Assembly (NCBI GenBank): GCA_030544215.1
Contig: JARZZO010000003.1
Span: 30,942,379 to 31,006,378, forward strand
Length of the DNA stretch: 64,000 nucleotides
Source: Zantedeschia hybrid cultivar
Lineage: Eukaryota; Streptophyta; Magnoliopsida; Alismatales; Araceae
Reading direction: 5' to 3'
Shown here: positions 23,461-35,662 of the stretch, one piece after another
How positions within the stretch are numbered: the stretch's first letter is position 1
How the letters are laid out: each line of letters starts with the position of its first letter
Program-made: the position numbers and the translations under genes
The notes under the pieces: generated by a model
Database searches by the model: none
Seen by the model: the letters and a program-made list of their open reading frames with translations, nothing else
What the model was told of the DNA's origin: nothing

Positions 23461-25496
23461 CCTCATGGAAACTTCATCAGACATGTCTAAATTTTCCTTG
23501 CATCTATCTTTACAAGAGGGTTGATGCCATGTAAATAGGTAGGCGTGAAACTTTATCAGACCCCTGGATCCTTCACTTGATCGAGCGATTGCCTCATTAG
23601 GCATAAGGTTCTCGCTGATGGTGTTGGCTTATTATCTATTTCCAGTGATTGAATGGTATAAAGTGTTCAAGTTGAATTTTTATCATAGTTCCTTTATTAA
23701 GAAATAGATTGGAAGTTTGTGCAGATTGATTAACAGGTCTCTACATTCTGTTTTCTTCAACTTGCAGCGAAGCATTTATCCACACTTTCATGTTGCAACT
23801 TGCTGTTCTTTCGAATCATCTAAATGGGAGGGACACTCATGTGCGCCAAATCAAAGTCTATGGGCCACGCCCGTAAGTTTATATCCTCAGCATGTTTAGA
23901 TTATTGCTCTCCACACTGTAGAAAGCTGACTATATTCTGATTTTTCTGTGTGGCAGGAACCCGATCCCTAATCAGCCATTTCATTTTACTTCAAAAGGGT
24001 TTCTTACATATGCTTCTCTTAGATGAGACTTATTTTGCCTCTGGCCAGTGGAATGTCTGGAAATCAGCTTGCAGCGAAGATAAACTGATGTTAATGTAAA
24101 TTACCTGAGAATTTGAACTGTTTCCTGGTTGAAAACTATACGGCTCCGAGATGCTCTACAATCGTAAGTATGAGAGGAAACCGAGTATTTTTTTTCCTTT
24201 TTCTGGACAAGTGCTTTTGTAAAAATTGGATCAGTGTGTTGTGTGTTCGTACCAGTCGCTAGTCCATCCACGCAATCGGAAGTCTGAGACGAAGCCCAAG
24301 CATTTTTTATTGTTGACAAGTGCTTTCACTGGTAAAATGGGATCACGGTGTTGTGTCCGTACAAGTCTCTAGTGTAAGTCCCCGGGCGGTCCCCACAACG
24401 CAGAGACACAAAAACCAAAAAAGGAAGGAAAAAGAGGTTTATCTACCGTGTTTTCAAGTTCCATCCTGATCTCAAGGGTTTCAGATGGCATTATCTTGGG
24501 ACAATTCAACAGCGTACGTTAAATCAACTGAACTTTCCTTGTATTACATTTTAGACTGCCAGTGGTAATGGAAGTCAAGCAATGGCCGATGATGGTAATA
24601 ATAGAACGTGTAAACAATAGCCAACATAAGGAATTATGACAGTCTTCGGAAGGTCAGTTTCTTTTGTTCTGCCCTTTAACGGATATTTCCCATTGCGTCT
24701 TTCTCGTATTGTCTGTGAAGCGCACAGGTGCTTCCACACTGTTCATATCGAGGACAATAAGTGCATAATCCAAACTGCTGTTTTTGGCATTGGACGACCT
24801 CACTTATTAGCCACTTAATTGCTCTCTTTCTCTCTCCCTCTCTCTCTCAATGATGGAGCGTAGTGTCGTTCTTTAATTTCTCTAGTTAACCAGGCTTAAA
24901 TTGGGGTTAATCACTTTGCCGTTCAAACAGAGTAGTTAATCACTTTGCTGTTCAAACAGAGTAGAACCTTAGTTTAGAGTGAAGGAAAAGATTATGAAGG
25001 ATTTCAAACAAGTCTTTGCGGATTGGAGTGGATCATCTGAAAATACATACGGCGAGGAGTTGCATTTAAAAGTCTATTCTATTTAAGATTTTATTGGTAT
25101 CTCTTACAGAAGTTTCCCAATGTAGTTTTGGACAGAGAAAGCCTCTACGAGGGAGATTCATATGTTTCTAGGGTCATTGGTTAGGCGTGTGGTTGGGCCT
25201 TTCCTAGCTACGCTTACATACACCTAATGAGTAATAAAAATATATTCTTAATGGGCTGAACTCAATAATGAATTTAAATTTTTTAGGTCATCCGATCAGA
25301 GATTGATATGTATGAACATGTGGGACATATAGGTTAGACCTAAAAAAATTCAAAAGAAAAAAAAAACCTGATGCAATGCATGGCCATGCAGGTGCAGAGA
25401 CATTGCAGAAAATATAACTCGATAAAATTTACTTTAAATTCTCCTATTGTTTATGCAACTGGAGAGTCAGTCTCTTTTCTCTATCTTATTTTTTCT
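23461..25496. repeat. Unassigned sequence with two local tandem duplications
   Basis: A 114-bp imperfect tandem duplication lies at 24159-24386 (units begin CAATCGTAAG and CAATCGGAAG). A 29-bp unit is repeated twice at 24906-24963 (GTTAATCACTTTGC...). TGCATGGCCATGCA at 25377-25390 is a perfect 14-bp palindrome. No gene is recognised. This is also the sequence that abuts the left LTR of Tat-1. Confidence 0.7.
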
Positions 25497-26777
25497 TGAC
25501 ATCATATTGAGTAAATTTTATATCATATAATAATGTCTTAAAATTATCTGATTTTTTATTTTTAATTAATTTTTATTAATTTTCTTGATTGAATGACGTC
25601 GTCATGACATGAAGTCATTAGAGAAATTGATTTTAACTCAGATTCTTAATCGAAATATGAAATTTTACTAAAAGACGTCGCCCTTCGTAGACGCCGTTTA
25701 GGTCTCCTAATTCATTTCGATTTCTAATTTGATTTTGAATTAACTGAAACACGTCTTGATATCGCGACGCCATTTAGGTTTTCTACTTCTTTCAGTTTCC
25801 TTCTCCGGATTATCATTAGCTTTAATTTAGCTAAAAGACGTCTTCTTCGGACGACGCTATTTAGTTAATTACAGATAATGATGATTTGGCCGAGATTATC
25901 TTGTTCTCTTGGTTGGATTGGCTTCAAACTCTTTCAAGTTGATCCATAAGCGGCCGCAGCGGTGTGTGAGAGTCCTAACACTAGTTCTATATAAATCCAA
26001 ACCAGTGATCATTGAAAAAGGTTCGAAAGAGGTTCAGAAAGATTGAAAGGAAGTTCAAGAAGTTGAAGAGGCTTGAGCATTAAAGGATGGGAGTGCTGCA
26101 TGACGGCTTCCTGGAGCTCTTGAAGGAGGAAGACATGGTCGAGAAGTTTCATCCTCTTCGTCCTTCTTCATCCTCTAAGATCCATTCAAGACCGAAGGCT
26201 TCAAGGGGCCATCTAATCTTCCTTCTTCTTTAGTTCTTGCATACTTTCATCTTAGCTTCATCATCATCTTCATATTCACATATTCATATCACTTCATGTT
26301 CACACACTCACTCACATAATCTTTTCCAATCTTATACATGTTATAAGGGTTTTAAACAAATATCAAACAAGTGAGTTTCTTGTTTTGGTTGCATGATTAA
26401 TAATTTTGTTAGAATAGATTCTACACTCTATTAGTTCTAATTAGCTTTTCTCCTTCTTTTTTTTCTTCATTTTCTTGCAAGGTACAAAGGAGCATCAAAA
26501 GATCACGAGGAGATCAAGAAAAGAAGAAATTCTAGAGCGAAAATGATAATCTCCAAATCAAGTAAGAACAAGAGCAAAAATGACTCTCTTTCTTCAGCCG
26601 GCTGAAGAAATTGAATCAAGAACATCCATATCTCCCACGTCTCATCAAATCTTTTCTTTTGAAACTTTTTAGTCAAACATTTCTGACGATCACATGTTAG
26701 TTTTTAATTATTATTTTTATTGTCATTAAACAACACAATGATTCATGATAATCACACACTCAAATTGAACACTCACA
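25497..26777 (+). repeat. Tat-1 5' LTR
   Basis: It is colinear with 44845-46142 and ends CACTCACA at 26777. The TATA box is TATATAAAT at 25988-25996. Four GACGTC...GACGC modules lie at 25591-25864, upstream of the TATA box. The expected first bases, TGTAGATACGCCAATT, present in the 3' copy, are replaced by unrelated sequence. Confidence 0.9.
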
Positions 26778-27793
26778 GCTTTTTGGCGATCACGGTGGGA
26801 CTTGGTCTTTCCGTCTTTTAAATATTTTGTTCTTGCTTTTATCATTGGGCACCCACGGTACACCACTTGTATCCCTCGGGCATGTTTTTCATCAATTGGT
26901 GAGTTTGGTTACGTTCATCCCAACGTGCACTACGTGCACATTCTTTTGTGGCAAGATTTTGCCCTCTGTTTGATTGTTTAAGGAGTTGTGATTGTGATAG
27001 GAAGATGTGTGGTTGATTAGATTTTGTTTGTTTGCATGATAAATAACCCTGTTAAAAATTGAATTCGCATGATCTATTAGTTACTGCTTTACCTTGACAA
27101 CATGAGAGGGATTGCCCTCAATTTTTGCCTTCTGTTTACTATTTCTGCAAGCTGAATAGCGTCTTGGGAAAGTGACGCGTTTCTGAACCGCGTCGCTTTA
27201 CACAGACGCCATTTAGGCACTTTTCCTATCTATCTGCTACCCGAGCTTCTGTGAACAGGAGAAGCTACTGGCTTGAATAGCGTCGGTTAACAGCGATGCG
27301 ATTCAAGCAGTTTCTTAGTTTCTTCTTTTGGTCATTAGCCCTCGGATTCTTAGTTTGTTTGTTACTTATATTTATCTTATCATACATTAGAGGCCATCCA
27401 GGCCATAGGTCATTTGCACTGGGGCTAACCCCTCCCCTTTCATAGGAACACCTTCTTGACATCCTCACCTCTCTCTGATTGGGTTGGTCCTTCGATCAGA
27501 TTAGAGTGGTTGGTGTTAAGACCTCCATAAGTCCCCAAAAACACGGAATTCCTTCTTGTTTATCGGGCTGGTTGTACCAATTAAAGTCTTGGTTAGATAT
27601 TCATATCGTTGTGAGAAAAAATCATAGAGTATAACGGTAGAAACTGAACTGAAACTAGGATCCTACCTGTTGAGAGAATTGGTGTAAAAATCTAAGTAAT
27701 TTAACAAGGAATCTTAAGACAACGTAAACATCCACTTGTTTGCTTAATCTCTTACACAACTTGTTTGAACTTGATTGCTAGAAATTTAATAGC
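26778..27793 (+). other. Tat-1 primer-binding region and leader
   Basis: Right after the LTR the sequence TTGGCGATCACGGTGGGACT (about 26783-26802) resembles the TGGCGA...GGTGGGGAC-type primer-binding sites of Tat/Ogre elements; the tRNA is not certain. The leader has no long ORF but carries three of the element-specific inverted modules at 27152-27185, 27183-27218 and 27271-27308. Confidence 0.6.
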
Positions 27794-28678
27794 ATGATGC
27801 TTCGATCAGGTAAATCTATGGATATGGCTGCTTACGAGCAGGATGCCATCGTCGAATACGAGGAAGATGCTAATGCTCCTCAGGAATTCGATCACTACTC
27901 TGAGAACGGAGGAGATGCTAATGCCCTCCGTAATACTGATTCCTATCATCCTGAGTATGAGGGAGATGCTCATGCCCCTCAAGGTTAGGCCCACTTTTCT
28001 CATGGCCAGTACAACCATGGTATTGATCGTCCTCATATCCATGTGATTTCCAATCCCGCTTTCGAGGGAGCTCAAGATCCAGCTGAGCCCTCATCTGCCA
28101 ATCCACCCGATCTGATTACCGTCCTAGGAGCTCTGGCCTCCCATGTGGATCATCAACAGCTCGAGGCAATCCAATCCATCCTAAAAGGGAAGACATCATT
28201 ACATTCTGTTGAACTGAATCCCGCGGTTCCCCCTGTTGTTCCTCAACCTCCTCTCCACCATGCTTTCTCTATTCATCAGGCCATGGAAGGCCTTCATGTT
28301 TCAACCTCCCGGTCACCTGGGCCGCAATTATCTTCTTCGAGGCATCCGGCCAGACCGCCAACGCCAACTTACCAAAATACCTTCGGGCATGGCGGAAGCG
28401 CTGCCTAACCTCAACCTTACTATCCACCTTGCCCCACTTATTCCAGGCGGCAAGCTTATCATGCTCCACCACCACCTCCTCCCTGAATCAATCCAATTAC
28501 TCAAGACCTGCTCACAAAGATGGAACACATAGATGAGCAATTCAACAATTTCCAGAACATGATGGGAGTCAAGGTTGTGCTCGAGATCACTCTTCCTAGT
28601 CTGCCGGTATTTCACTTGCCACCTTTTGAGATGCCAGTGTATAGGAAGTACAACGGTTCTGGTAACCCCTTCACCTAC
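27794..28678 (+). pseudogene. Tat-1 gag, N-terminal part
   Basis: One continuous frame from MLRSGKSMDM through an acidic repeat (EGDA/EEDA), a Pro- and Gln-rich linker, and the pre-capsid block LPSLPVFHLPPFEMPVYRKY to NGSGNPFT. It is interrupted by TAG (27986-27988), TAA (28406-28408) and TGA (28484-28486) without change of frame. Each fits a one-step C-to-T change from CAG, CAA or CGA. At 28678 the frame is split by the solo LTR and resumes at 30588 with THLKEFM. Gag would form the particle shell and bind the element RNA. Confidence 0.8.
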
Positions 28679-30592
28679 TGATAAATTGTTAAATTGATCA
28701 TTTAAGGGCAATCATACGCATCATACTCACATTTTTATATGTAAAATAGTATGGAATGATAGATAATTGCGTACCAAGTCCAACAGTACCAATTTTGTCA
28801 AATTCTGACTTAAAAACATCGCCATTTCATGTGATTAATGGAGTATAGTGCATTTGCGATTTTTCGACAAAACCGAGACGAAATAAATAAATATAATGAT
28901 TTTTTTTAATGATAATATGCTAATTTATATTTATTCTATGTAAACAGGACATGCCGATGATGCAGTGCAGTTTGTGGAGTTTCTGGAAATTTGGGGGAGG
29001 TCTAGTGTTCGAATCTCAATAAATTCAACTTCATTTTGTCCAAAAGATTAAAGCAGGGGTAAAAATGTCATTTGATGCCCTAATGTTGTCCTAATTCTTG
29101 TCCAAAGAACCCAAGAAGGGCCAGCCGCCTTCCTTTCTTTCACTTTCTTTTAAAAAAAAAAAAAAATTTCCTTCCCTTTTCTTTAAAAGTATCCTCGTGA
29201 ACCCAAGACCCTGCTATTCTCTCTGTTTCCTTCTCTCCTCTCTGTTTCCTTCTCTCCCTTGTTCTTTCCCTCTCTGTTATTTATCCCCCGAAGCCTTCTC
29301 TCCACCTTACTCTTTCTCTCTCCCACAGATTCCCTCTCCCTCTCTCGGTTTCCCACGGCTCTCTCTTCCTCTCCTCTCTCCCAGCATCTCTTTCAGCCGC
29401 AATCTTCCCTCTCTCTCTCCCTATTTTCTCAGCCTCTCAGCCGCACTCTCCTCCTCTCTCTCCGGTTTCTCTTACTCATCTCAGCCTCTCCCACATGCCT
29501 CTCTCTCTTTGTCTCCCACGTCTCTCTCTGTTTCCCTCTTGCTCTGTCTCTCTTCTCTCTCTCACCGTCTCCCTCTATCTCTTCTCTCCCTCGCCGGCCC
29601 ACTCCACGCGCATGCATGCAGGCTTGCGCGAGCAACTGCACCGCGCTGCCACGCGCCTCTGCTGCACCAGCGCCAGCAAGCCACCCGAGCACCTGCGTGC
29701 GGGAGCCGCGCCAGTGTGCCTCCACGTCCCTCCGCTGCTCCAGTGCTGCCCAACGCTCGAGCCCACACCTCGCCGGCCTCTAGCGCGACTCCAGCACGCT
29801 TGCAACGCCTCCAGCGTCCCTCTACGCGGCGATGTGCATGCATGCACGTCCACCCAGCGCACACCTGGCTGCTCCCCGCGCTCCTGCAAGCCTCCACATC
29901 CTCAGCGCATGCATGCAGGCTTGAAGCTCCACGCACCAGCACGAGTCTCCAGCGCGCCAGCGCACACCTGCAAGCCCCCAAGCACGTCTCCGCCTACTGC
30001 CCCTTTGCTGTTGGACCACTGCGCCGCCCCCTTGGCTGTCGGTCCACTGCGCCGGCGCCCCCACAAAGAACCCACACAGGCTACTGCTGTTTTTCTTCTC
30101 TCTCTCTCCATTAGCACAATTATCTGTTTATTTGATTAAGATTAGTTGTTTATTACTTGATGTTTAGTTATTTTATTTAAGGATATTAAGCCATAGACTT
30201 TGTAATTCAATTTTTGATTTTTAGATGATTAATGGTTTACACATAGTTAAATAATGGTGTTTTTGTTATATTTTTTTTAGTTGTGCTTATTCTCCATATG
30301 TGGTTGTGTTTAATTTTTTTTAAAAAAAGGGATTCGTTTAGTTTACGTAATTACATTTTTATGTACGTTAGTTAATTGGGTCATAGTTTAAATAGGTAAT
30401 TAATTAGTTCCCTCAAATTCTCACATGTTTTTAGATTATTAAGAATTACAAGATTTTCAAAATTAAGAATTTACTTCCCTGTGGATCGACTCGGACTCAC
30501 CATTGCTATTGCTAAAATTAGTTTACATGAGCCGATTAAAATATGATTGTTAGCTTGGGTTTTTAACGACACCTTCTAAAGCTATCACCCAC
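28674..30592 (+). mobile_element. Athila-like Gypsy solo LTR inserted in gag
   Basis: The insert spans 28679-30587 (1,909 bp), starts TGATAAATTG and ends GCTATCA (TG...CA). The flanking 5-mers are CCTAC (28674-28678) and CCCAC (30588-30592), a target duplication with one mismatch. Removing the insert restores the gag frame (NPFT-HLKEFM). Its right part has the CCCTGTGGATCGACTC block found near the end of Athila-type LTRs. No internal genes remain, so recombination between its LTRs has left a solo LTR. A pyrimidine-rich block at about 29160-29600 creates long spurious ORFs. Confidence 0.85.
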
Positions 30593-33099
30593 CTGAAGGA
30601 GTTTATGTACGAATCTTCCTACTAGCAGAATGATAAGAGGTCATTGGCCTTCTTGTTCAGGAAATCATTAGAGGGGCCAGCCCTCGAGTGGTTCTTCTCT
30701 TTGGAGCCGTCTGAGGTGGAAGACTATGGTATCGTGTCAAGAAAATTCATCCAAAGATACCATGACCGAGTTGCACCGTCTCTGTCTATAACTGACTTAG
30801 TGGCTGAGAAGATGAAGCATGATGAGAACTTCATCAATTTTGTTGATAGATGGAGGGGAATGGCGGAGAAAATCAAAGACCATCTATTTGAATATGAACA
30901 AGTGAAGATGATGATTTCTAATGCTACACCCCAACACAAGCTAGTCTTCACACTGAACAACTTGACTAGCATGGCAGAACTTTATAAGAGGGCACGTTAC
31001 TGCCAAAATGCCTTTAAAGACACTACCTTCTCCAGCTTCTTTGACCCTCACCGACCTAGCAGACCTACATCTTGGAAGCCTGCCATGCCAAACTCTCCTA
31101 GTACAGGTCCAACAACTGAGGGTACGCTCTCCTATGAACAAGTCATCACTGTGAACAACAACCAGCCCCAGTTCATGAGAAATCAGCAGCAGCTGCAGTA
31201 CGCAGGGCAGAGACCGCTGAACCAGTAGGGCTACGGGCCACCTACAATCAGCCGCAACAGCAATACCAGCCACAGCAGCAGTATCAGCCTCGTCCACCTC
31301 CAGCATATCACAATGTACCTCCTCTAGGCAACTACAATCAGCACAGAAAGCCTCTAGGCCCGAAGAGGGCATCATACCCTGCTCTCCCGGAGTCTCTCCT
31401 AGACATCTTCAATGCCCTTATGGCAGCCAATGCATTGGTTCTGCTTAGGGAGAAAATTGTATGGCCCCAAAATGCCGATGCCTATAGGTATTGTGTCTTC
31501 CACAGACAACCTGGGAATACGATGGATGTATGTTTCCAATTCCGGGACTACATCCATGATCTCAATGAACAAGGGGGCATTGACTGGGAAGAAATGAGAA
31601 AATATATAGCCGCTTTGAAGGCAAAGAGACCTCAGCAGCAACAACAACAGCATCAACCTCAACAACACCCGCAGCAGCAACAGAGAGCACCAGCGCATGC
31701 AACAACACCAACACATATGGGTATAGTACAGAACCCGCTGCCGGAGCATCAACACTAAAATCAGATCGCCCCTATCTTGACAAATAGCCAGTCTGAGGCT
31801 AATAGGGGACAACAATGGAAGGTAGAGGACTCTTCCTCTATCTATTCAACAGTATGCCAAGCACTGCCAAGCAACTGCCTCGCCGCATCCTCCACATACC
31901 CAAACCGCAACCCATCACCATTAAACACATTACCTCCTCCGCCACCATACCTTAACCAAGCAACCCTCCGCAAACCAATTATACACCCCTCATGTCATCT
32001 AAACTATTGTTACGCATACCATTCCCTACCTCACCTACAACCCAGTACCATACAACCCTCCAAACCGCTCATACGCACGATGCCTCTACCAAATAATTCT
32101 CCATCACCTGTTTACCAACCTATTACACCCTCCAGACCACTCATCAACCCGGCGGTACTCAAGATAACGCCTGGACCTTCCACTATTGAAGAACATACGC
32201 TCCGGAGCAGGAAAATCTACAACAAAGTTTTTCCTCAATCCACAGTCAGAGACGGCCCGTCACAGCCGCCAGAGGAAGTACAAAATGAAGAGAGTGCACC
32301 AGGCACTCAATATGACTTGTTGAAGCAGTTAGACATAACACCGGCACGGATCTCCGTGTTCAAACTGATCAAAAGATCAAAGACCCATCAAGAAATCCTG
32401 ATGGAGTACTTGCAAAAAGTAATGGTCAATGAAGACGTGTCGGTAGAAAAAATAACTACACTGCTAGTTCCACAGGAGGATCAACCCTCTATAACATTTC
32501 ATACATTAGAACTAGCACCACCCGCAGCCAGGGGTATAGCCCTAAGCATTACGGTTAACATATGCAAAAAGGCTATAGATGCTTGTCTAGTTGATATTGG
32601 GGCTTCCATAAATGTATTGTCACCGAAAACTCTAGAATCTTGTGGCATACCCAGAAAAAAGTGGTTGCTTTCTCTTATCTCTGTTACAACCTATGACAAC
32701 TCTATTCGTTCTCCTCTGGGAATGGTTTACTTGAAAGTAGAGTTAGGCCCCGTTTGTCATGCTGAGGTCGAATTCTACACCTTGGAGATCGACCCTTCGT
32801 TAAAAGGCATCATTGGCCGTCTGTACATCAAGTCTCTTGAGGCAATTCTATCAACTAATCATCAATTCCTTAAGTTTTCATACAAAGGACGGATCATCAA
32901 AGTCACGAGCATGCCGATCCTTGCTGCTGCTCATTCCTGGAACATCACACCAATTCCCTCACCTGGTTGACAGCCTAGTCTGTTGGTATTACATGTCTAT
33001 TCTCTCTTGGCTGATCCTTTAAGAGCCACTACACTTGATCCATATCCAGTCGATGTTGTAAAGCGGGAGAAGTGCATGAGTACTCCTGGCTAGAACATC
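30588..33099 (+). pseudogene. Tat-1 gag C-terminal part and aspartic protease
   Basis: The capsid block FLFRKSLEGPALEWFFSL (30650-30703) and KFIQRY are followed by a Gln-rich linker and a zinc-knuckle-like segment CVFHRQPGNTMDVC near 31495 (His of GH replaced by Asn). The protease follows with VDIGASINVLSPKT at 32590-32631; the usual D-S/T-G reads DIG, which should abolish catalysis. Stops are TAG 30623-30625, TAG 31226-31228, TAA 31756-31758, TGA 32968-32970 and TAG 33091-33093. A one-base deletion lies near 31241. The reading frame is otherwise unbroken. Confidence 0.8.
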
Positions 33100-34014
33100 A
33101 TGATGAAAAGCGGTTATCAACCAGGAAAAGGCCTGGGCACAAAATTACAAGGCAAAACTATGCCCGTTGAAGATAACCGAAGAGCACATGGTAATGGCCT
33201 GGGCTATAGGCCAAGAAGAGTAAGGCATGACATCGTACAGCAGCACGAAGATGAAAATGGCCAGAAGATATGGGAGGCAATGGGCACACCGTGTAAAGAA
33301 AATCGGAATCCCTTGACTTGGACTCTATATACACACTTCATCAAGGGACCTGTGATTAATCATGTTGATGATAACACGGTGGTGATCACTTTCCACTTCG
33401 ATCTACATGATATCTATGGGAGAGATCTGGCCAGACACTGTTCTGAGTTATCGACATATCAGTCCTTGGAGGTTCTGCGGCCGATAAAAAGGAGAAAATT
33501 TCAAGATCTGGAATGTGAATGGTATCGATGGTTCGACCTGAGGGATATGTACGTAGCACTGAACAGATTATTCCTTGATCCCTCGGAGCCGAAGTGGCCG
33601 CCATTGATAGATGAACTAATTGAAGGGCCTGGAGCCATTTTTGATAAAATAATCTTGTTAAATGAAGAAACTGATAAAGGGGAGCCGGATGACCCCTATG
33701 AAACCGGATTCACCATTGATCTTCTCTGGAGAGGAACCTATCTCTCTCATGTTTTCACCCTCCACACTCTGTTCCGCACTTTACTCCTGACCCCAACTTG
33801 GTCACGGGTCATTATTGAAGACATCCCATGGGCTCCGTCCATTATTGTCACTTTGTCTCCACATGACCTTATTCCTCAGCCTCTTCTTGATCTAGAGAGG
33901 ATTTATGATCTGATTTGGGACATACTGTTGTATGATCCCCCCAATCCCTTGGCCCTAGTGCCATTACCTCCATTATTTCATTCCCCCCTATTCATATCCA
34001 TTCATGCTTTATGA
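33100..34014 (+). pseudogene. Tat-1 G-patch segment and linker
   Basis: The frame continues from the protease into KSGYQPGKGLGTKLQGK and GNGLGYRPRR, a G-patch-like, Gly-rich nucleic-acid-binding motif known from the protease-RT spacer of some Tat-lineage and other retroelements. The following 250 residues are acidic and hydrophobic with no recognised domain. The ORF stops at 34012-34014, just before an 18-base A run and a possible intron. Confidence 0.65.
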
Positions 34015-34134
34015 TAAACATAGATAATTCAAAAAAAAAAAAAAAAACGCCAATTTGGTAACTTCTTCCTCCCAAATCCTCATTGAGGAAACATCATACT
34101 TGTCCAACTATACCCCATTGCGCTGGTCGTTCAG

Positions 34135-34339
34135 GTAAGATTCTTTCTAGATCTACTCTGTCCCTCCTTTCGGGAGGATTCACCTGTATCACTTCATGAA
34201 TCCAATGATTTTTATCCTTCTTCGTCCTCACTAGGTCAGGGTAGGGAGTCTAGTTCTAGGCAGGTTTGTCAGTAGGAAGTCTAGGAAGCCGGGAAGATAC
34301 CTCCAGGATCTAGCTTTAAGATGTCTTTCTTGTTCTCAG
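34135..34339 (+). other. Candidate intron between protease and RT
   Basis: The sequence CAG|GTAAGATT at 34132-34142 and a pyrimidine-rich TTCTTGTTCTCAG| ending at 34339 have the look of a donor and an acceptor 205 bases apart. The RT frame (IPQLLENPIRML) starts exactly in phase after the acceptor. An intron near this place is known for Ogre elements. The frame before the donor was not secured, so this remains a candidate. Confidence 0.4.
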
Positions 34340-35662
34340 ATCCCTCAGTTGTTAGAAAATCCCATTCGGATGCTAGAAGAATATGAAGTTGATGAGTCAG
34401 TCAATGATAGATATGGGGTGTATGAATTGATACACGAGAAAGACCCCATTACTGAAGATGAGGAAGATGACGAGGACGCGGCTGAGGCATATGCCAGTGG
34501 AGTAAAAAGATTTGATGAACCCTCAGCCGCCGTAGAAGAGCCTACCAAAGAGATTAATCTAGGAACTGAAGATGAACCTAAGGTTGTCCTCGTCAGTAAA
34601 AACCTATCGGAAGCAGATGAGGAGGCAGTGGTCCAAGTTCTCAAAGACTATAAGGATACTTTCGCCTGGAGTTATGAAGATATGTCGGGATTAAATTCTT
34701 CCTTAGTAGAACATCGATTGACATTGAAAGATGGAGCTAGCCCGGTTAAACATAAACTAAGGCGATTCCAACCCTAGATGGCTTTCAAAATGAAGGAAGA
34801 GGTTGATAAGTTGCATAAAGTCAAATTTATTAGAGTTGTCCTCTATCCACAATGGGTGGCTAACATAGTCCCGGTTATGAAGAATGACGAGAAAGTCAGA
34901 ATATGTATTGACTTCTGCGATTTGAACCGGGTATGTCCTAAAGATGACTTTCCACTGCCTCATATAGACGTACTTATTGATAATACAACTGGCTATGAAA
35001 CATTATCATTTATGGATAAATTCTCAGGGTATAATCAGATTAAGTTGGCGGAAGATGATCAAGAGAAAATGTCATTCACCACACCTTGGGGAACATATTA
35101 TTATGTCGTCATGCTTTTTGGATTGAAAAATGCTGGAGCCACTTATCAAATGGCTATGATGGCAATACTCCATGACATGATGCACATTGATTTAGAAGTG
35201 TATGTGGATGATCTGTTAGTGAAATCTAAGACTAGGGCTGAACATGTCAAAGTTTTGGCAAGAGTTCTAGAGAGATCAAGAGAATATCAGTTGAAGATGA
35301 ATCCCAAGAAATGCGTATTCGGAGTATCATCAGGAAAATTATTGGGATTTATTGTCAGTAAGCGGGTCATTGAAATCGATCCCAACAAGGCAAAGGCTAT
35401 TAGAGAAATGCCACCTCCCAAGAACTTGAAAGAGTTAAGAGGACTGATCAGGAGGTTGCAGTTTATTCGTCGATTTGTCTCCCAATATGTACAAAGGTGT
35501 AAGCCGTTTTACGAGCTTACCAAGCCGAGAGTCAAGTTTGATTGGGACGATAGGTGTCAGGAGGCATTTGATGGATTGAAGACATATTTGGCAAGTCCTC
35601 ATGTCTTAAGACCACCATCTCTAGACAAACCTTTGATTTTATATATTTTCTGTCCTGGATGA
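34340..35662 (+). pseudogene. Tat-1 reverse transcriptase
   Basis: The pre-RT block (VLKDYKDTFAWSYEDMSG, HRLTLKDGASPVK) is followed by a TAG at 34775-34777. The RT core then reads CIDFCDLNRVCPKDDFPLP, DKFSGYNQI, FGLKNAGATYQ and EVYVDDLLVKS with the YVDD catalytic motif at 35201-35212. RRLQFIRRFV and FDWDD lead to the RNase H. A frameshift near 35643 breaks the end. It would copy genomic RNA to cDNA. Confidence 0.9.

Noticed and set aside
29098..30139. Two long overlapping plus-strand ORFs (338 and 214 codons)
   Set aside because: They arise from pyrimidine- and GC-rich low-complexity sequence in the Athila-like solo LTR; several frames on both strands are open at once and no domain is visible.
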